Shown here in pieces: positions 22,750 through 34,651 of a stretch of DNA of 64,000 nucleotides. The position numbers and the translations under genes were made by a program. A model generated the notes under the pieces. The model had not been told where the DNA came from. It did no database searches and worked only from the letters and a program-made list of their open reading frames with translations. Numbering within the stretch: position 1 is the stretch's first letter; each line of letters opens with the position of its first letter. The DNA is from Adineta vaga (Eukaryota; Rotifera): the NCBI GenBank assembly GCA_021613535.1, contig CP075492.1:14322001-14386000 (forward strand), given 5' to 3'.

Positions 22750-24150
22750 ATGGACCAATGGAAACGGTAAGGATGAAGCAGTATTATTATCATCATATTT
22801 TCTTCAAACTATACTGATCTTTAGGGCAAAGCAGTTCATTAAGCATATTCTTTTCAGTACGTTTGTAGCATGGATTTTAGCGGTCTTTACTGGCTTCATC
22901 TTCATATTTTTACCAATGCAACATGATAATCAAAATGTTCTAGTTGGTATAACTGATGATTTAGGTACAGTCAGAGAGAGAGAGAGAGAACGGATGTGAG
23001 ATGAAAATAAGCATTAGGATGTTTATCTACTCATTGAAAATTATGGATTGCATTTAGTTGCATCCCAAAATATTTCTATATTTATTTTATTGTTATAGCT
23101 TTCACTTATTTCAATCTGAATTACCAGTCCGATATCCGAAGTAATGGCACTTTGGTTGTTTCGGATTTACCAAAACTCGCAGAACAGGTAATGACTTCGA
23201 ATTATATATATTTGAAAGAATTAATGATATCTTTCTCCTCAAAGATTGCTGAAATGTACAGTATTTCTCGTAATATAATTCGAGTATTTTCAGCAAGATT
23301 TATACAAAACATTATTTTAACACGACGAAAACGACAAACGTAAGTAGAAAAGAAAAATAATCGAATTAGAGTATAGTAGTATCTGTTATCATCCGATCGG
23401 TTTGATCTTATATGTAGATAGTGTTGAAGTGCACTTGTTATCATTAAAAAATTCTTTTCTATTTACTTCACTTTTACCTCGACAACGATTATGTTTTCTT
23501 GGCGAATACATGCATATTACTATTCTATCGTCTATAGTTACGTACCAATTCTTTCAGTTCTAGGATGAGAAAAAGAAGCCTTTCATTTTTTATTGATCTG
23601 TTTATTTTAGCACATCACTTGATCATATCACGAACCATAAAACTGGGGATCTGTTTGTAATTGATCTTGAAATTAAATATCCAACTACTTGTGCATTATT
23701 CAAAATGTGCAATGGTCGTTTTGTCGATCGTGTCTTCTCAACCATTCGATTAGGTCCACCAGAATTTTCTTTCAATATATCACTTGTAAACGGCACAACA
23801 TACAGTGTTAAACTTACCTTATACTCAATAAATGAGACATATGTTACAGCTATAACAAGTACTACAGCAACTGGTAAGGATTTCTTTTTCAATTATACTA
23901 AAACATTTGTGTGTTTGATTCGAATTGAGATGTAACAATCGATAAGTTGCTTATCATCAAAAAGAATAAAATAAATAAAGCTTGTTTTTACATCATTTTT
24001 GAATTTGATTCTACTTACATTTTCTTAGACTTTCTATCTTAATTGTAGGTGTAACATCGGAGTTTGTTACCAATTCTACAACTGTAAAAGTCATAACCAG
24101 CACAAGCTTAATAAGTACAACTACGAGCACGATGATAACAACGACTTTTC

Positions 24151-24181
<31 letters not shown>

Positions 24182-26047
24182 CGAATCATCAACAGCCATG
24201 ACAACGGTTATGACTGAAACATCAACAATAGCAACATCGACCGAAATATGTAAGTTTTTTATGTACATCGTTTTATCTCTTTCCGTAATTTAATGTGAGA
24301 TAGACGTATAAGCGAAGATTTTTTCTTGTTTTGAGTCTATACTGGAAATCAATGCGAAACCATCGCATCATAGTCAGGATTAGCATATTAATTCCTGTGT
24401 ATTTTGTAGATGTAACAACTATTACAATGACGACAACTACGTCAACCATAAGTACAACAAGTGAGTGTCTCGTGCGATCAATACTATATAAAAGATAATT
24501 ATCATATTTATAAATAGCGACAACAACTTCATTACCAGTCAATGTGTTTTGGCCATTCAATTCCAATTATAATGATTTGTATAATATTTATAATGGTGTT
24601 GGAATTAATAATCCTACATTTATTTCACCTGGCTATAATGGTTATGGATCATCACTTTCTCTCAATAGAATTAGTTCACAATATGTACTTGTTCCAACGT
24701 ATGCAAATATGGCATTTACAAGTTTCACATGGGAGATATGGGCTTATCCAACTAATTTTGGTTAATTAAAATAAACAAAATATTTTTAGCGTAAAATAAA
24801 TTGAGATATTTTCTATTTTGCTTTAGCTATGAATGACAGTGTTTTGGTTGGAATGTGTGAAAGTTCTACAACAAATCAATGCTTATCCTTAATGATCCGA
24901 CAAAATACGATATATTTTGGATTTTTGGATAATGATTGTTGGAGTACAGCGAATGTTTCTCTTAACCAATGGCATCATTTTGGATTTGTATATGATTATG
25001 AACATCGTATTCAATATATTTATTTAAATGGAATTCGTGTATGTACACATACATTATCAGATCCATTCCAAACGACTAGTGGATCTATTACTATTGGAGC
25101 AATGAATAATACAGGCATAATAACTAACTTCTGGACAGGATATATTGATCAAGTATCATATGTATCAAGAGATAAAACAGAAGATGAAATTTTAGAAGAT
25201 GCAACTCTAGTAGCATATTATTCATTCGATAATGGATCATTCTTGGATTATGGACCAAATAAAATCAATGGAGTAAGTTAAGAAAAAATCTAGTTGTACA
25301 CTTATTTGTATTCGATATTTTTTTATTAGACAGGAGTTGATACAAGATCAGTAGCAGGTCGAGTAAATGAAGGAATTCTATTTAATACGAGTGGAAGTTA
25401 TTTTCAATCGGGTGGTTTCACTCTTTTGGGTTACTCATATCGTTCCTATTCTATTGCACTTTGGGTTTATAGATCATCACCAGCAACTGGATTTGGAACA
25501 CTTCTTCACACTTCACACTCGTAAGATCTACTATTATGTTTTGAAAAATGTTTCCAATTGGTTAAATAAAGTAACGATATAGATGAACATCAGATTATAT
25601 GTCTAACATTTCTTACACTCTCATATATTGATTCTCGTGTTTTATCTATATAGATCAACTGGTGTTTCATATTGGTGTGTACCAATGTTGGGTTTTAATT
25701 CTCTATTTCAAGTAATTGGTCTAGGTTGGGAATATTCTATGGGTGCTATGAGTGTTGTTGGATCTATATTACCCGTTGATGTTTGGGCTCATCTTGTGCT
25801 TTCTTATAGTGCTACAAATGGTGTTCGACTATGGATAAATGGAACATTGATTGGCTCAACAATTCCATTTGTTTATAATTCGGCTACTTATCCACTTACG
25901 ATAACAGTTGCCAGTGGTCTGTCCGGTACGAATGTATGTCAAGGTGGCAATATTAGACAAGGACAGTTCTATGGTACTGTAGATGAATTACGAGTTTATT
26001 CAAGAGAACTAAATGCTAGTGATATTTACTTGCTAGCTAATCCATAA
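22750..26047 (+). CDS. Type II membrane protein with Thr-rich stalk and two LamG/concanavalin-like domains
   Basis: Ten exons join in one frame to 728 aa: 22750-22766, 22825-22964, 23099-23339, 23611-23873, 24049-24249, 24410-24460, 24518-24760, 24827-25272, 25330-25520 and 25654-26047. The short cytosolic start (MDQWKRAKQF) is followed by a TM segment (STFVAWILAVFTGFIFIFLP). An ectodomain of about 210 residues follows, then a mucin-like Thr/Ser stretch (poly-Thr encoded by an AAC/ACA repeat near 24152-24181). Two lectin-like jelly-roll domains follow: first SFTWEIWAYPTNFG..WHHFGFVYDYEHRIQYIYLNG..GYIDQVSYVSRDKTEDEI, second YSIALWVYRSS..WAHLVLSYSATNGVRLWING..GTVDELRVYSRELNASDI. These are LamG/laminin-type concanavalin folds that usually bind glycans or proteins. 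All introns are GT-AG. A bdelloid cell-surface architecture; ligand unknown. Confidence 0.82.
22973..22990. repeat. (GA)n microsatellite
   Basis: A run of about 8 GA units within the second intron of the LamG gene, just downstream of its splice donor (GTACAGTCAGAGAG..). Confidence 0.8.
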
Positions 26048-26971
26048 CGACTAGCTTTTTTTTAATATTTGTTTAAAAATCATTTCAATTTTATTTGCAC
26101 TTGACAAAAAAAATTATAAAATGTATATTCCAGTGTTAGTTTTGCACAGGCATGTGCCAAACTCAAAGCGTTTGAGTTTGGATTTAGACTTGAATATCAA
26201 TTTTCGGTTTTTATTTGCTTTCATATAGTTAATTAAAGTGTGAAGTTAAAGCTTTGGAATTCTTCTCTCACAAACCGTGACACGTTTTCCCAAACAATTT
26301 ATATGTATTGAAATAATTCTTTAGGGTGAGGGTGAGAAAACGATATTCATACTCACTCTCACCCACATCCTCAATACTGTACATGGGCAGAGTTTCGTTG
26401 AAATCTGAGATATCTATTTAGTGCGATGTGCCCAAGCTTTCGTGTATTGACACATAGATTATTGAATGATAGAAAAGTCGGTTACAATATCTCCATCATT
26501 TCAAAATGGAATGAAATTCTGAAAACAGGGCTTGATAGGCAATAGATAACTCTACAAGATCCATTAAGTCGCTTTATCTTATAATGCAGCTTTTTGGAGT
26601 TGCTATAGACCGCCTTGGAGAAGGTAAGGATTTTCAGGGTGTATATATGAAACTTTTTATTAGATTGAGAGAGAATAATAAAAGATATGGGCAAATGCAC
26701 CAGATCACGGCGAACAAGAATATATAATTAGAATCTAAGTTAGCAAATGTTCTGTTAAAAAGTCGAAACCCACAAAATTTTCGAGTTGTTTATGATTTTT
26801 GAGATTTTGAGAGAAACTTGTGATCTCAGTTTCTACTTGAAGGAAATATATTTAAAACTGATTTTTTCAGCATAAAAATAACCCATTGATACCTAATGGA
26901 TGATATATGTTTCAATCGGTTTGTAAGATATGTGTGTTTTTGTGGGAGAAACTCCACGACAATACCCAATA
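26048..26971. other. Intergenic DNA with short GGGTGAG/CTCACCC hairpin
   Basis: No gene seen. At about 26322-26370 the tract GGGTGAGGGTGAG is followed by CTCACTCTCACCC, able to pair as an imperfect hairpin; related tracts recur in other intergenic regions of the window. The left inverted repeat begins at about 26972. Confidence 0.4.
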
Positions 26972-27379
26972 TCAGAACACAAACACAATCTCTTTTCTCT
27001 CTCCAGAGTAACAGTGGTAAAACGCTTCTTTTTCTATGACAAGGTTAAACATTGTGCAGAACGAACATTTTGGAGGAAAAAAACAGCTTTTTCGTCATCA
27101 CGTACACCGTTAGAAAAAACCGACCGTTCGCAAATATTTCGTTGCGCAGACGATGTTTTTTTTTAAACAGAAATAAGAACATTTACTCCACTAATAGTAC
27201 TCATTTTTTTCCCTCTTAGTGTGTGTAACTCAACGGCCGAAAAACAACGACTTTGATACACAGTGAAGGTATAAGCAGTCAACGTTGTTGTTGTTATATT
27301 GGTACTTTGATTTTATTAAAGTAAGTAGTGATAGAGTATGAGGTGATGTAAAAAATGTAAAGTTGATTACTCAAAGGAC
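26972..27379 (+). repeat. Left copy of a ~0.4-kb inverted repeat (IR-L)
   Basis: The sequence from CAGAACACAAACACAATCTC to GATTACTCAAAGGA reappears in reverse complement at 47322-47761 with perhaps 85-90% identity by eye. Shared landmarks in order: AACAGTGGTAAAACGCTT, CTATGACAAGGTTAAACATT, CAGCTTTTTCGTCATCACGT, CGCAAATATTTCGTTGC, AGTGTGTGTAACTCAACGGC, AGCAGTCAACGTTGTTGTTG and AAGTAAGTAGTGATAGAGTA. The outer end is the low-coordinate side. No coding potential. Together with the right copy it brackets about 20.8 kb. Confidence 0.85.
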
Positions 27380-27840
27380 GAGGGCTAAATCATCTGATTC
27401 ACCGTCATACTAAAAGAAAATTTTTTTTTCTTTTTAATACGCATATTGCAGAAGAAGTAACGCTCCTCAACAGACTCACTTGACTCTTTCTCGTTGAAAT
27501 AAGTGCGTCCAAGATCTGGACAAACGGTTTATAGACAGTTTTTGAGAATTTAACTTTTGAAGGAAAACATAGTAAAATACATCAATGATTTTTCTGAGTA
27601 GATTATATTACAAAGATTATGCAAATATTGTTTACATAAGATCCACTACACATAAGCCACGACCGATCACTAGAGACATTGCTCTATCGGGATCTTCCAA
27701 TTCTACTCATTTAGTATAGGTATTGCAAATGCAAGCAGGGTTTTCGATTGTTTTTAAAAGTGGAGGACAGGGAGGCAAAATATTATTGAAAATAAATGGC
27801 TGAATTGTGACAAAATAAATTATATTAGTTTATACCATCT
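27380..27840. other. Non-coding DNA inside the inverted-repeat segment
   Basis: AT-rich, no ORF with family features. Confidence 0.35.
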
Positions 27841-28265
27841 ATACACCAGTGCTGTTGTTTTGGCGGTGTTTGCGGTTTAGCAGTAAAGTAGATCGAGCCT
27901 TAAACCACTTCGCCACTAAGACTGCTGAGATCGGTACACCACTTAGACCGTTTAAACTGCCCTACCTCTAAAATGTCTACACCTCAGTACGTGGACCACG
28001 GCTGAAATTGGTTGATATGATAGATAAATCAGTAGTTAGTTCCAATTTAATGTTCATCGTAAGATATGTTTTTATCGATTTTGCTGAGTAAATATCAGCG
28101 TTTATTTGAATACCCACGAAAATTTTTTTTAATAAATACCGCGGTAATTAACGGTTTATTACTTGCGGTTTTGAACGGTGATTTTGTACCGAAAAAGTCA
28201 GACCTTTTATTAGGTTTTTCTACACCGCCCGAAACCGCCGTACGTTCAAACCGTGGTTATTAACG
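27841..28265. repeat. GCGGT/ACCGC-rich patch 1
   Basis: Unlike its AT-rich surroundings, this patch carries many GCGGT/ACCGC words and related CGGTTT strings: GGCGGTGTTTGCGGTTTAGC near 27859, ATACCGCGGTAATTAACGGT near 28137, ACACCGCCCGAAACCGCCGT near 28222 and AACCGTGGTTATTAACGG near 28251. The last two blocks share a direct motif ending in TTAACGGTTT. It looks like the remains of a repeat or non-autonomous element whose ends I cannot fix. Confidence 0.5.
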
Positions 28266-29023
28266 GTTTTTGTCAAAAATGAATCTATCATATTGATGGT
28301 ATATTATTTCTGACATCTATCTGGTAATCTTTAACATTTCTATGTTTGTAACCTATCCATTATCTTAAGATGACACTTTAACACTTCGGTCAATTCATTA
28401 AATACCACTATCTATTTTTTATTTTGTTTTCTTCTGATTAAATTCGAACTTCTTATCGAATGATTGCAATCCACTAATTCCATTTAACCGTCCGGTGATG
28501 TTCATACTAATATCAGATATGATAGTCTAATCTAATCAGTGATTGAAAAATCTTCTCATTTAAACTGATATGTTTCATTTATTAGTGGATTTATAAGAAT
28601 CTTATAATTCCTAATAATTTATATCTCATTTATAATTTTATTAAATTTTATGAGATATGCATGTTGATGATGTTCTATATGGAATATATAGAATCTTATT
28701 TATCACTCATAGTCATGATTATCAAACTATACACACAATATATTCGAATAAAATAATTTCTGGAGACAAATATACATTTTTGAGGATCTTTAGTTGATGA
28801 ACTGCGGTATCATGTGTTACAACAAAGTTTAACTATTTGAAATATTATTACAGTTCTGCCTATATGTAGGTTTGCACGTCAGAACGCATGATAATACTAC
28901 TCGGTAGACTTATCTAGATTCCATCAGTCGAAAAAAACAGATTTGTGTCTATTTTTATCTCTGAACTTTTACTATCTCATGAACATATTGTCGCAAATGA
29001 TCATCTCAACGAAATCTGACTAA
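28266..29023. other. Non-coding DNA inside the inverted-repeat segment
   Basis: Very AT-rich, no supported gene. Confidence 0.35.
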
Positions 29024-29315
29024 TACCCAGACAGCCAAAATCGATAAGAAAACGCGATTCGCGAGAAGAAAACAACGTTCCTATGTTGGTTTTTTCCAAC
29101 AAAACGTATATTTACCGTGTTAAAAAATACAATTTTGTAACCGTATAAACGATGTTTTCTCTTCCCGACAGAAAATAGGCAATAACAACGTTTTTACGCA
29201 CACCAGAGTGTATTTTTAACACGGTAAATATACGTTTTGTTGGAAAAAACCAACATAGGAACGTTGTTTTCTTCTCGCGAATCGCGTTTTTTAATCGATT
29301 TTGTCTGCCTGAGTA
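29024..29315. mobile_element. Near-perfect palindromic (foldback/MITE-like) element
   Basis: Two arms of about 105 bp in inverted orientation (about 29024-29130 and 29209-29315) flank a spacer of about 80 bp. The outer ends read ATACCCAGACAGCCAAAATC on the left and, in reverse complement, ATACTCAGGCAGACAAAATC on the right. From ACGCGATTCGCGAGAAG inward to TTTACCGTGTTAAAAA, about 75-80 bp, I see no mismatch between the arms. No ORF of note, so it would be a non-autonomous DNA element or foldback. No convincing target-site duplication is visible. The strong arm identity suggests recent insertion or gene conversion between arms. Confidence 0.75.
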
Positions 29316-29636
29316 TCTTTAAGATGTATTCATGTCTATTTTCACTCAATGTAATATTAGATTAATCTATAACGTATATTTGAATTTAGTTTAATAATTT
29401 CTTCGCAATTTGACTTTCAGAACAAGTCTTGTTATCTCATCTCATTTCATTTGTCAATGGAAGAAAACTGAATCTAACTTCAATCAGAAATATCTTTTTT
29501 TAAATTTAACTGTGATTATATGAATGGAAATTGTTCTGATAAATCATTATGACAAAAATCACATAAAAAAATATGACCATATTACTAACACGAAATCATT
29601 TAGAACAATGATATCTTCATACATAATGAGGAGATC

Positions 29637-29870
29637 GCGGTTTGTAATAGAAAGTTCGCAAAATATAGTATCGTAATGTATGGTGATTCTCGAATACCGC
29701 AACTAATCTATGTCTAATGAAGCTTTTCTGAAACCGCGATATTCAACGGTGTGAACATCGCGGTTTCGTTCTAGTTTACGGTGCTAAATCGATATTGCGA
29801 TAAAAAACACCGCGATCTTTCAAGACACAACCGCAACCATTATGAAAAAACCGCGTCCTTCAGCGGTAGC
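29637..29870. repeat. GCGGT/ACCGC-rich patch 2
   Basis: About eight ACCGC or GCGGT words within 230 bp of otherwise AT-rich DNA (for example TCGCGGTTTGTAAT near 29635, GAAACCGCGATATTC near 29730, ATCGCGGTTTCG near 29756, ACACCGCGATC near 29808, AAAACCGCGTCC near 29848). The compositional signature is the same as in patch 1, about 1.5 kb away. The ORF across it has no family features. Confidence 0.5.
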
Positions 29871-31232
29871 GACTTAAATATTTTCCCGTGGGTATGCCGC
29901 AAAATCAAATTCTCCATTAACTGGAAAAATTTGCCAGAAAGTCAGACATACTTTTGGATTCTTGGGGAAGGGGACTAGACACCCATGCCCCCCTAATCGG
30001 AGACACTGGATACAAGTGTTTAATGAACATCTGCGTAAGCACTTTTGAAATGACATTTTACTTTGGTCGAGATACTGCAGTTTTAGCGATAGCTCTGTCC
30101 GCAAAATTTACCCTTTTTAGAGACTTTTTGTAACTTCCATGTCTGACGGATAGTAGATACGCTTGGTGGACTTGAAACTTGCCCTGTAGTTCGATGATGT
30201 AGTGAAGATTTATCGTGAACAAAATTTGGATTGGGACAGTCAAACCTGACTAGACCGCAAGGTTCACACGGCGCACGTTAGAATTAGCAGTTTTTGTCAT
30301 TTTTTGGCCATCTGTATTTGAGCACAACTCAGTGACAAATTTTCATGCAGAAAACGCGTTCATGAAACTATAGAAGCTTGACTACCTGTTGAAGAACGCG
30401 TTTATAGACGGAAAAGAATGTTTTATGTTTTAAAGAAACGCATTCTTTATCGTTCCCTGTCATTATAGAACGTTTTCCTCTCAGTTCTTTAACTCACCAG
30501 AAAGTTTTCTGACCCATTTTGAGAATTCATTCTCCAGAAAAGTATTTAATGGAAATACATGCCTCTATTCGTATTGAAATAGTCAACTTACTATACCTGA
30601 AACAAAGTATTGTTAACGTTTACCATGGATCAAAAAAGTAATTCTCTTGACAATTCGCGTTCATCTTAATATGACGTTCAAATAGAAATAGAAGTTTTAG
30701 CCATTCCTGTAACAATTACTTCTACTTCATTTTCATCAAATTTAACAGGGACTAAAAGTGCTCTTGATAGATTTTTCAATGATCTTCACTATGAGCGTAG
30801 ACGGATGGGTAAAGGCGAGGATAAATAGAAGACAATCACCTCACCCTCATTCGACCGTCATTCATCTACCTTCAAGATAAATTACGATTGTTATATGAAA
30901 AAACATACAAGGAAGATTATTGATATATAGATTCTTTCAATAAATAACTTAAGTTGGCTGCCTAATAAACAGTTTTTCGTTCGTGCTTGAAAAGTAAGAA
31001 GTTATGATTGATTGATTATTTGTATCTAACCTTTTGCTATTGTGCAGCTATCTTGAAGACGATGGTGAGGGTGACGCGGGTATGTTGACCAAGAGCAGTC
31101 AGTTACCCGCATCCACACCATTCTATATGATATGAGTGATGAGTTATTACTAAAAAGGAAGTCAATCGGTTCTTCCCTCTCAAAGTATTTAAATTTTTCT
31201 TTTTCTAGTTTTTTATGTGATAAACTTAACAC
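29871..31232. other. Non-coding DNA upstream of the DUF4781-like gene
   Basis: No supported gene; minus-strand ORFs near 29874-30243 and 31026-31373 show no domain. Around 30345-30480 there are GAACGCGTTTATAG / AAACGCGTTCATG-type strings, another hint of repeat debris. Near 31060-31110, GGTGAGGGTGACGCGGG faces TTACCCGCATCCACACC, a GGGTGAG-type tract. The promoter of the gene starting at 31233 should lie at the right-hand end. Confidence 0.4.
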
Positions 31233-34206
31233 ATGGCTCCAAAGGATGATGGATGGACATCGAAATACGTCTCGCCTCCAGAAAGAGATCCTGAAGGTCG
31301 GACCTACTTTAACTGGAAGGATGAAGAACTGCAAAAGTGGAAACAAGATGCCATCAAAATGCAAGATGGACATGTGAGAGATAATAATCGTACAGAATGG
31401 TTTATTTACAAACCTGAAGATCGAGATGCTTTGGAATTACGTATACTAGTGACAATATACGGTATTAGAACTCCGCAGGTTTGCTTTTTATTTTTATTCA
31501 AAAATGTAATGATTCGCCCGGTTTAGGATGGCAACAAAGCAGCTCCTTCAGATCCATTTAGAGGATATAATCGTGACGACCGACTTCAAGCTCGAAAACT
31601 AAAGAAAGTGATTGTCAAACATTCTGATACGCCTGAACATATTCGTTTGAATGTCATTTATCTATCCACGGCAACCAAAGCAGAGGATGGTAAAAAATTC
31701 TATCTCAGTGAAGAACCCGGTAAGAATAACATTTTAAAGACTATATCTTACTTATCATATTATTATTAGTTTTTGTGATAAACGACCGGCGACAGTTCAT
31801 TGACAAGGGTAGTAGAGTTTATGCTAATTTTCAAGACTATAAAAAAAACAACAATTTACCAAAAGCTGCTACATTGTGTCCGAAAAATGGAACTTACACG
31901 CCTGCAGAAACAAGTGACGGACGCGTACCATTAGAATTGGACGAAACACCTTCAACAGGTTTACTCAAACGTATCAAAGATGTGACTGACACAGTTGTGA
32001 TGGTTGGTGGAATCGTACTCTCTGTGACAGGTGTTGTCACTTTTTTTTCTCCAGCTCTGTTTTCTGCAAGAGCTATGAACGTAGTTCAAACAGGTTCTTT
32101 CATTCTTTCAGGATACAGTCTATCCGGGTGAGTTCAGATTGAATTTCTAACTATTGAATATTTTTTCTTTGCTTTAGAGCTGCTACTAGTATATACGACA
32201 AGACATCACATGATGAAAGCATTCGCACTGAAATGTTTATTCTGATTTCTGCAGGATTATCTAATTATACTGGTTATCTTAGAACACAGGCTATAAAATA
32301 TGCAAGACAAGGAAAAACATATGCTGAAGTGATGGAAAGTGAGTTAATAATATGATATTGTTGCGGTTGAAGAATTTATATTCATTTTTAGAAATCAATA
32401 AATTTCATAGAGTTATGTTTGCTGTGGCGAATGTATTTACTTTTTTGTCTAGTTCGTCTGCACTCCTCTCATCGGTTTTTGATCTGATGACCAAGAGGGA
32501 ACGTACATGGTATGATTATTATCAACTATCAATGGGTCTATTTATGTTCGTCAATGTTTGTACAAAACCGAGAACTATTAAAGCCGTTTGCGAATCAGAA
32601 CAAATGCAATACTTGAGTCAAATGGAAAAAAGTCTTGAAGTAAGCAGTATGCAAAGTTGATAATCATAGCCACTGGTTCTTTTTCAGTCCGACGAGGCCA
32701 AAGAGGAAATGTCAAAAATGTTAAAAGAACATGAAACATCCGACAAAAAAGCATACATGATTCGAAACTTAAACAAAATTGAAAATCGTACGGAATTCTT
32801 CGAATTGATTGGTAAAACTAAAAGCTCCGTTGTTTGTACTGCAGATGGACTAGCAATCAACGACAAGATCGATATTGCTCCAGAAGCATATAATGATATT
32901 GGTAAAGCGGTGTTTACAGAGAAGCTTAATCTAATAGGGAAAGCTCGAGATGGTTTTGTCCATAAAAAAGTGATGGAAGAGTTCGACAAATTTATACCAG
33001 CTGAAAACAAGGAACAATTTGAAGCTAAATTGAAGGATATTGAGAATTTGCCTAAAGAAAAGCAAGAAGAAGCAATACGAAATTTGGTCGGTAAGTTAGG
33101 AATTGCAGGTGGTCCAACACAAGAACAATTTAATAATTCGTGGAAAACAGTTAAAACAGCATGCGAAGAGAAGTTCAACCAGAACGTCGAAAAAATGATC
33201 GGAAATCTTAAAGAAGGAAGCACTGGAGAGGAAAACCGAGATGCAACAAAAGAGGCTGATTTTAAAGAGCTGGAAGAACTAGCGAAAAAACAACTCCATG
33301 GTACAATCACGCTAGAAGAGCAAGAAAAATTGCAAAAGCAATTAGTGAAATGTTCAAATCACCGAAAAGAATATTTTTTCAAATCATCAGCTGATCATCG
33401 TAATGATGCCAATACTCAGGCCAATAATATAGCTTTCAAAAAGGATATAAACACTTTTACAAATGCGCAAAACGAACGTCTATGTTATCGTATCAATGCT
33501 GAAGAGGTGAAACTAAAATTACGGATCATGTACGGTGTACCCAATCACGAGGATATCATTGTCAATGGTCAGAAGCCATTTGCCAATATGAGAATTGGTG
33601 ATTATGACCGACTGAATCGCGTTCTAAAAGACTATGGCCCACGTGGGACAAAGTTAATCACTGCTGCCACAAAACTTGCTAATGATCCTACATTTATTGG
33701 TCATGTAAAAACACCTTATGACATGGCTTCAGTTACAGAAGCTATCAATAAAGGATGGGTACTGTGCACTGCTTTTCTTTCTATTGTGTACGTTTTTCTT
33801 TTAGGTAAGTGTTGCCAAAGCAGACCGGAACGCATTTCTTAATAGTTTAGAGAGTGGCACTGGTATACATTATGAAAATTTTCGCGATGAATTCAATGCT
33901 AGAATTACCAAAGTCAATGAACTTAGTCCTGATATCAGATCACAGTGGAGCAGTACTCTTACTATGGCTTACCATTGGTGGAAACATGAGGGTGATTTTG
34001 TACCTGGCCGAAACCTAACAATTGAAGAATACTTTGATGGTTATGCAAATGACATTTTTAGAACAGTAAATATTATTGGTACAGCACATGGTCAAACTGG
34101 AGGTATCAAACAATCTTATGCAACGGATTTTGGTACACGCATTCATGTTGGTTTTAGTTATGGTGAAAATCAAACAAAAGCTACACATTTCCCAAAGGAT
34201 TTATAG
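31233..34206 (+). CDS. Large membrane-associated protein, tentatively DUF4781 family
   Basis: Seven exons fit one frame of 892 aa: 31233-31478, 31527-31719, 31770-32127, 32178-32338, 32392-32639, 32688-33758 and 33805-34206. All introns are GT-AG and 46-53 bp. The N-terminal 250 residues (VTIYGIRTPQ, NVIYLSTATKAEDGKKFYL, VFVINDRRQFIDKGSRVY) are globular. Hydrophobic segments follow at about 260-315 (DTVVMVGGIVLSVTGVVTFF) and 325-385 (FAVANVFTFLSSSSALLSSVF). A long charged helical region (about 400-640, Glu/Lys-rich) and a compact Trp/Gly-containing C-terminal domain (AYHWWKHEGDF..TAHGQTGG) complete it. From memory the N-terminal pattern recalls DUF4781 of arthropods; this is not verified. It sits 445 bp upstream of the giant SecA-motor gene, same strand, inside the inverted-repeat segment, which suggests a linked function. 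No catalytic motif is recognised. Confidence 0.7.
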
Positions 34207-34651
34207 ATTGTCGTTGTTTCAATTCTTCCTTAACTATCAGTGACATTAAATAAGATTTAATTGACTTTTTGATCATAATACTATCGTAGAATCTTTAACT
34301 ATCGAGTAAATATGATCATCTAATATCATTCTTTATTTTCTTGATTTACGATACCGCTGATTATAACAGCCTCTATGATTATCTAGAAAATGAAGAATAA
34401 TATCAGAAAAAAACATATTCTCTTTAAAATATACTTTCAATTCTAAAATTGCCTTTCTATAAATCTATGCTAACCATTCATCGTGTTTCTAAATAAAATC
34501 TTACTAATTGATTCGAATTTAAATTATCTAATGTGATTTATGCTCGTTTTAGATAGCTTCGATTAAAATAAATCAATATATTCAACAATAATTATTCTTG
34601 TTCTCTGAAAATATTTCTACAGACAATTCAATAAGTTTATTGGTATATGAT
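34207..34651. other. Intergenic spacer between the two island genes
   Basis: 445 bp of AT-rich DNA. Holds the 3' end of the DUF4781-like gene and the 5' region of the giant gene. The giant gene's frame is open back to 34598 without an ATG. A splice acceptor-like TTTCTACAG ends at 34621, so an unplaced upstream exon is possible. Confidence 0.4.

Noticed and set aside
23189-23610. Intron starting at the GTAATG at 23189 in the LamG gene
   Set aside because: Splicing there gives a stop in the next exon; reading on to the GTAAGT at 23340 keeps one open frame.
24150-24182. AAC/ACA repeat as a non-coding microsatellite
   Set aside because: It lies within an exon and encodes the poly-Thr stalk of the LamG protein.
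29781-30243. ORFs across the ACCGC-rich patch and beyond
   Set aside because: Short, on overlapping strands, no family motif; the composition is explained by the repeat words.
34598-34651. Start of the giant gene at 34598
   Set aside because: That codon is not ATG; the frame is merely open. The first in-frame ATG is at 34652, and an upstream exon joined at the acceptor ending at 34621 is possible but not located.
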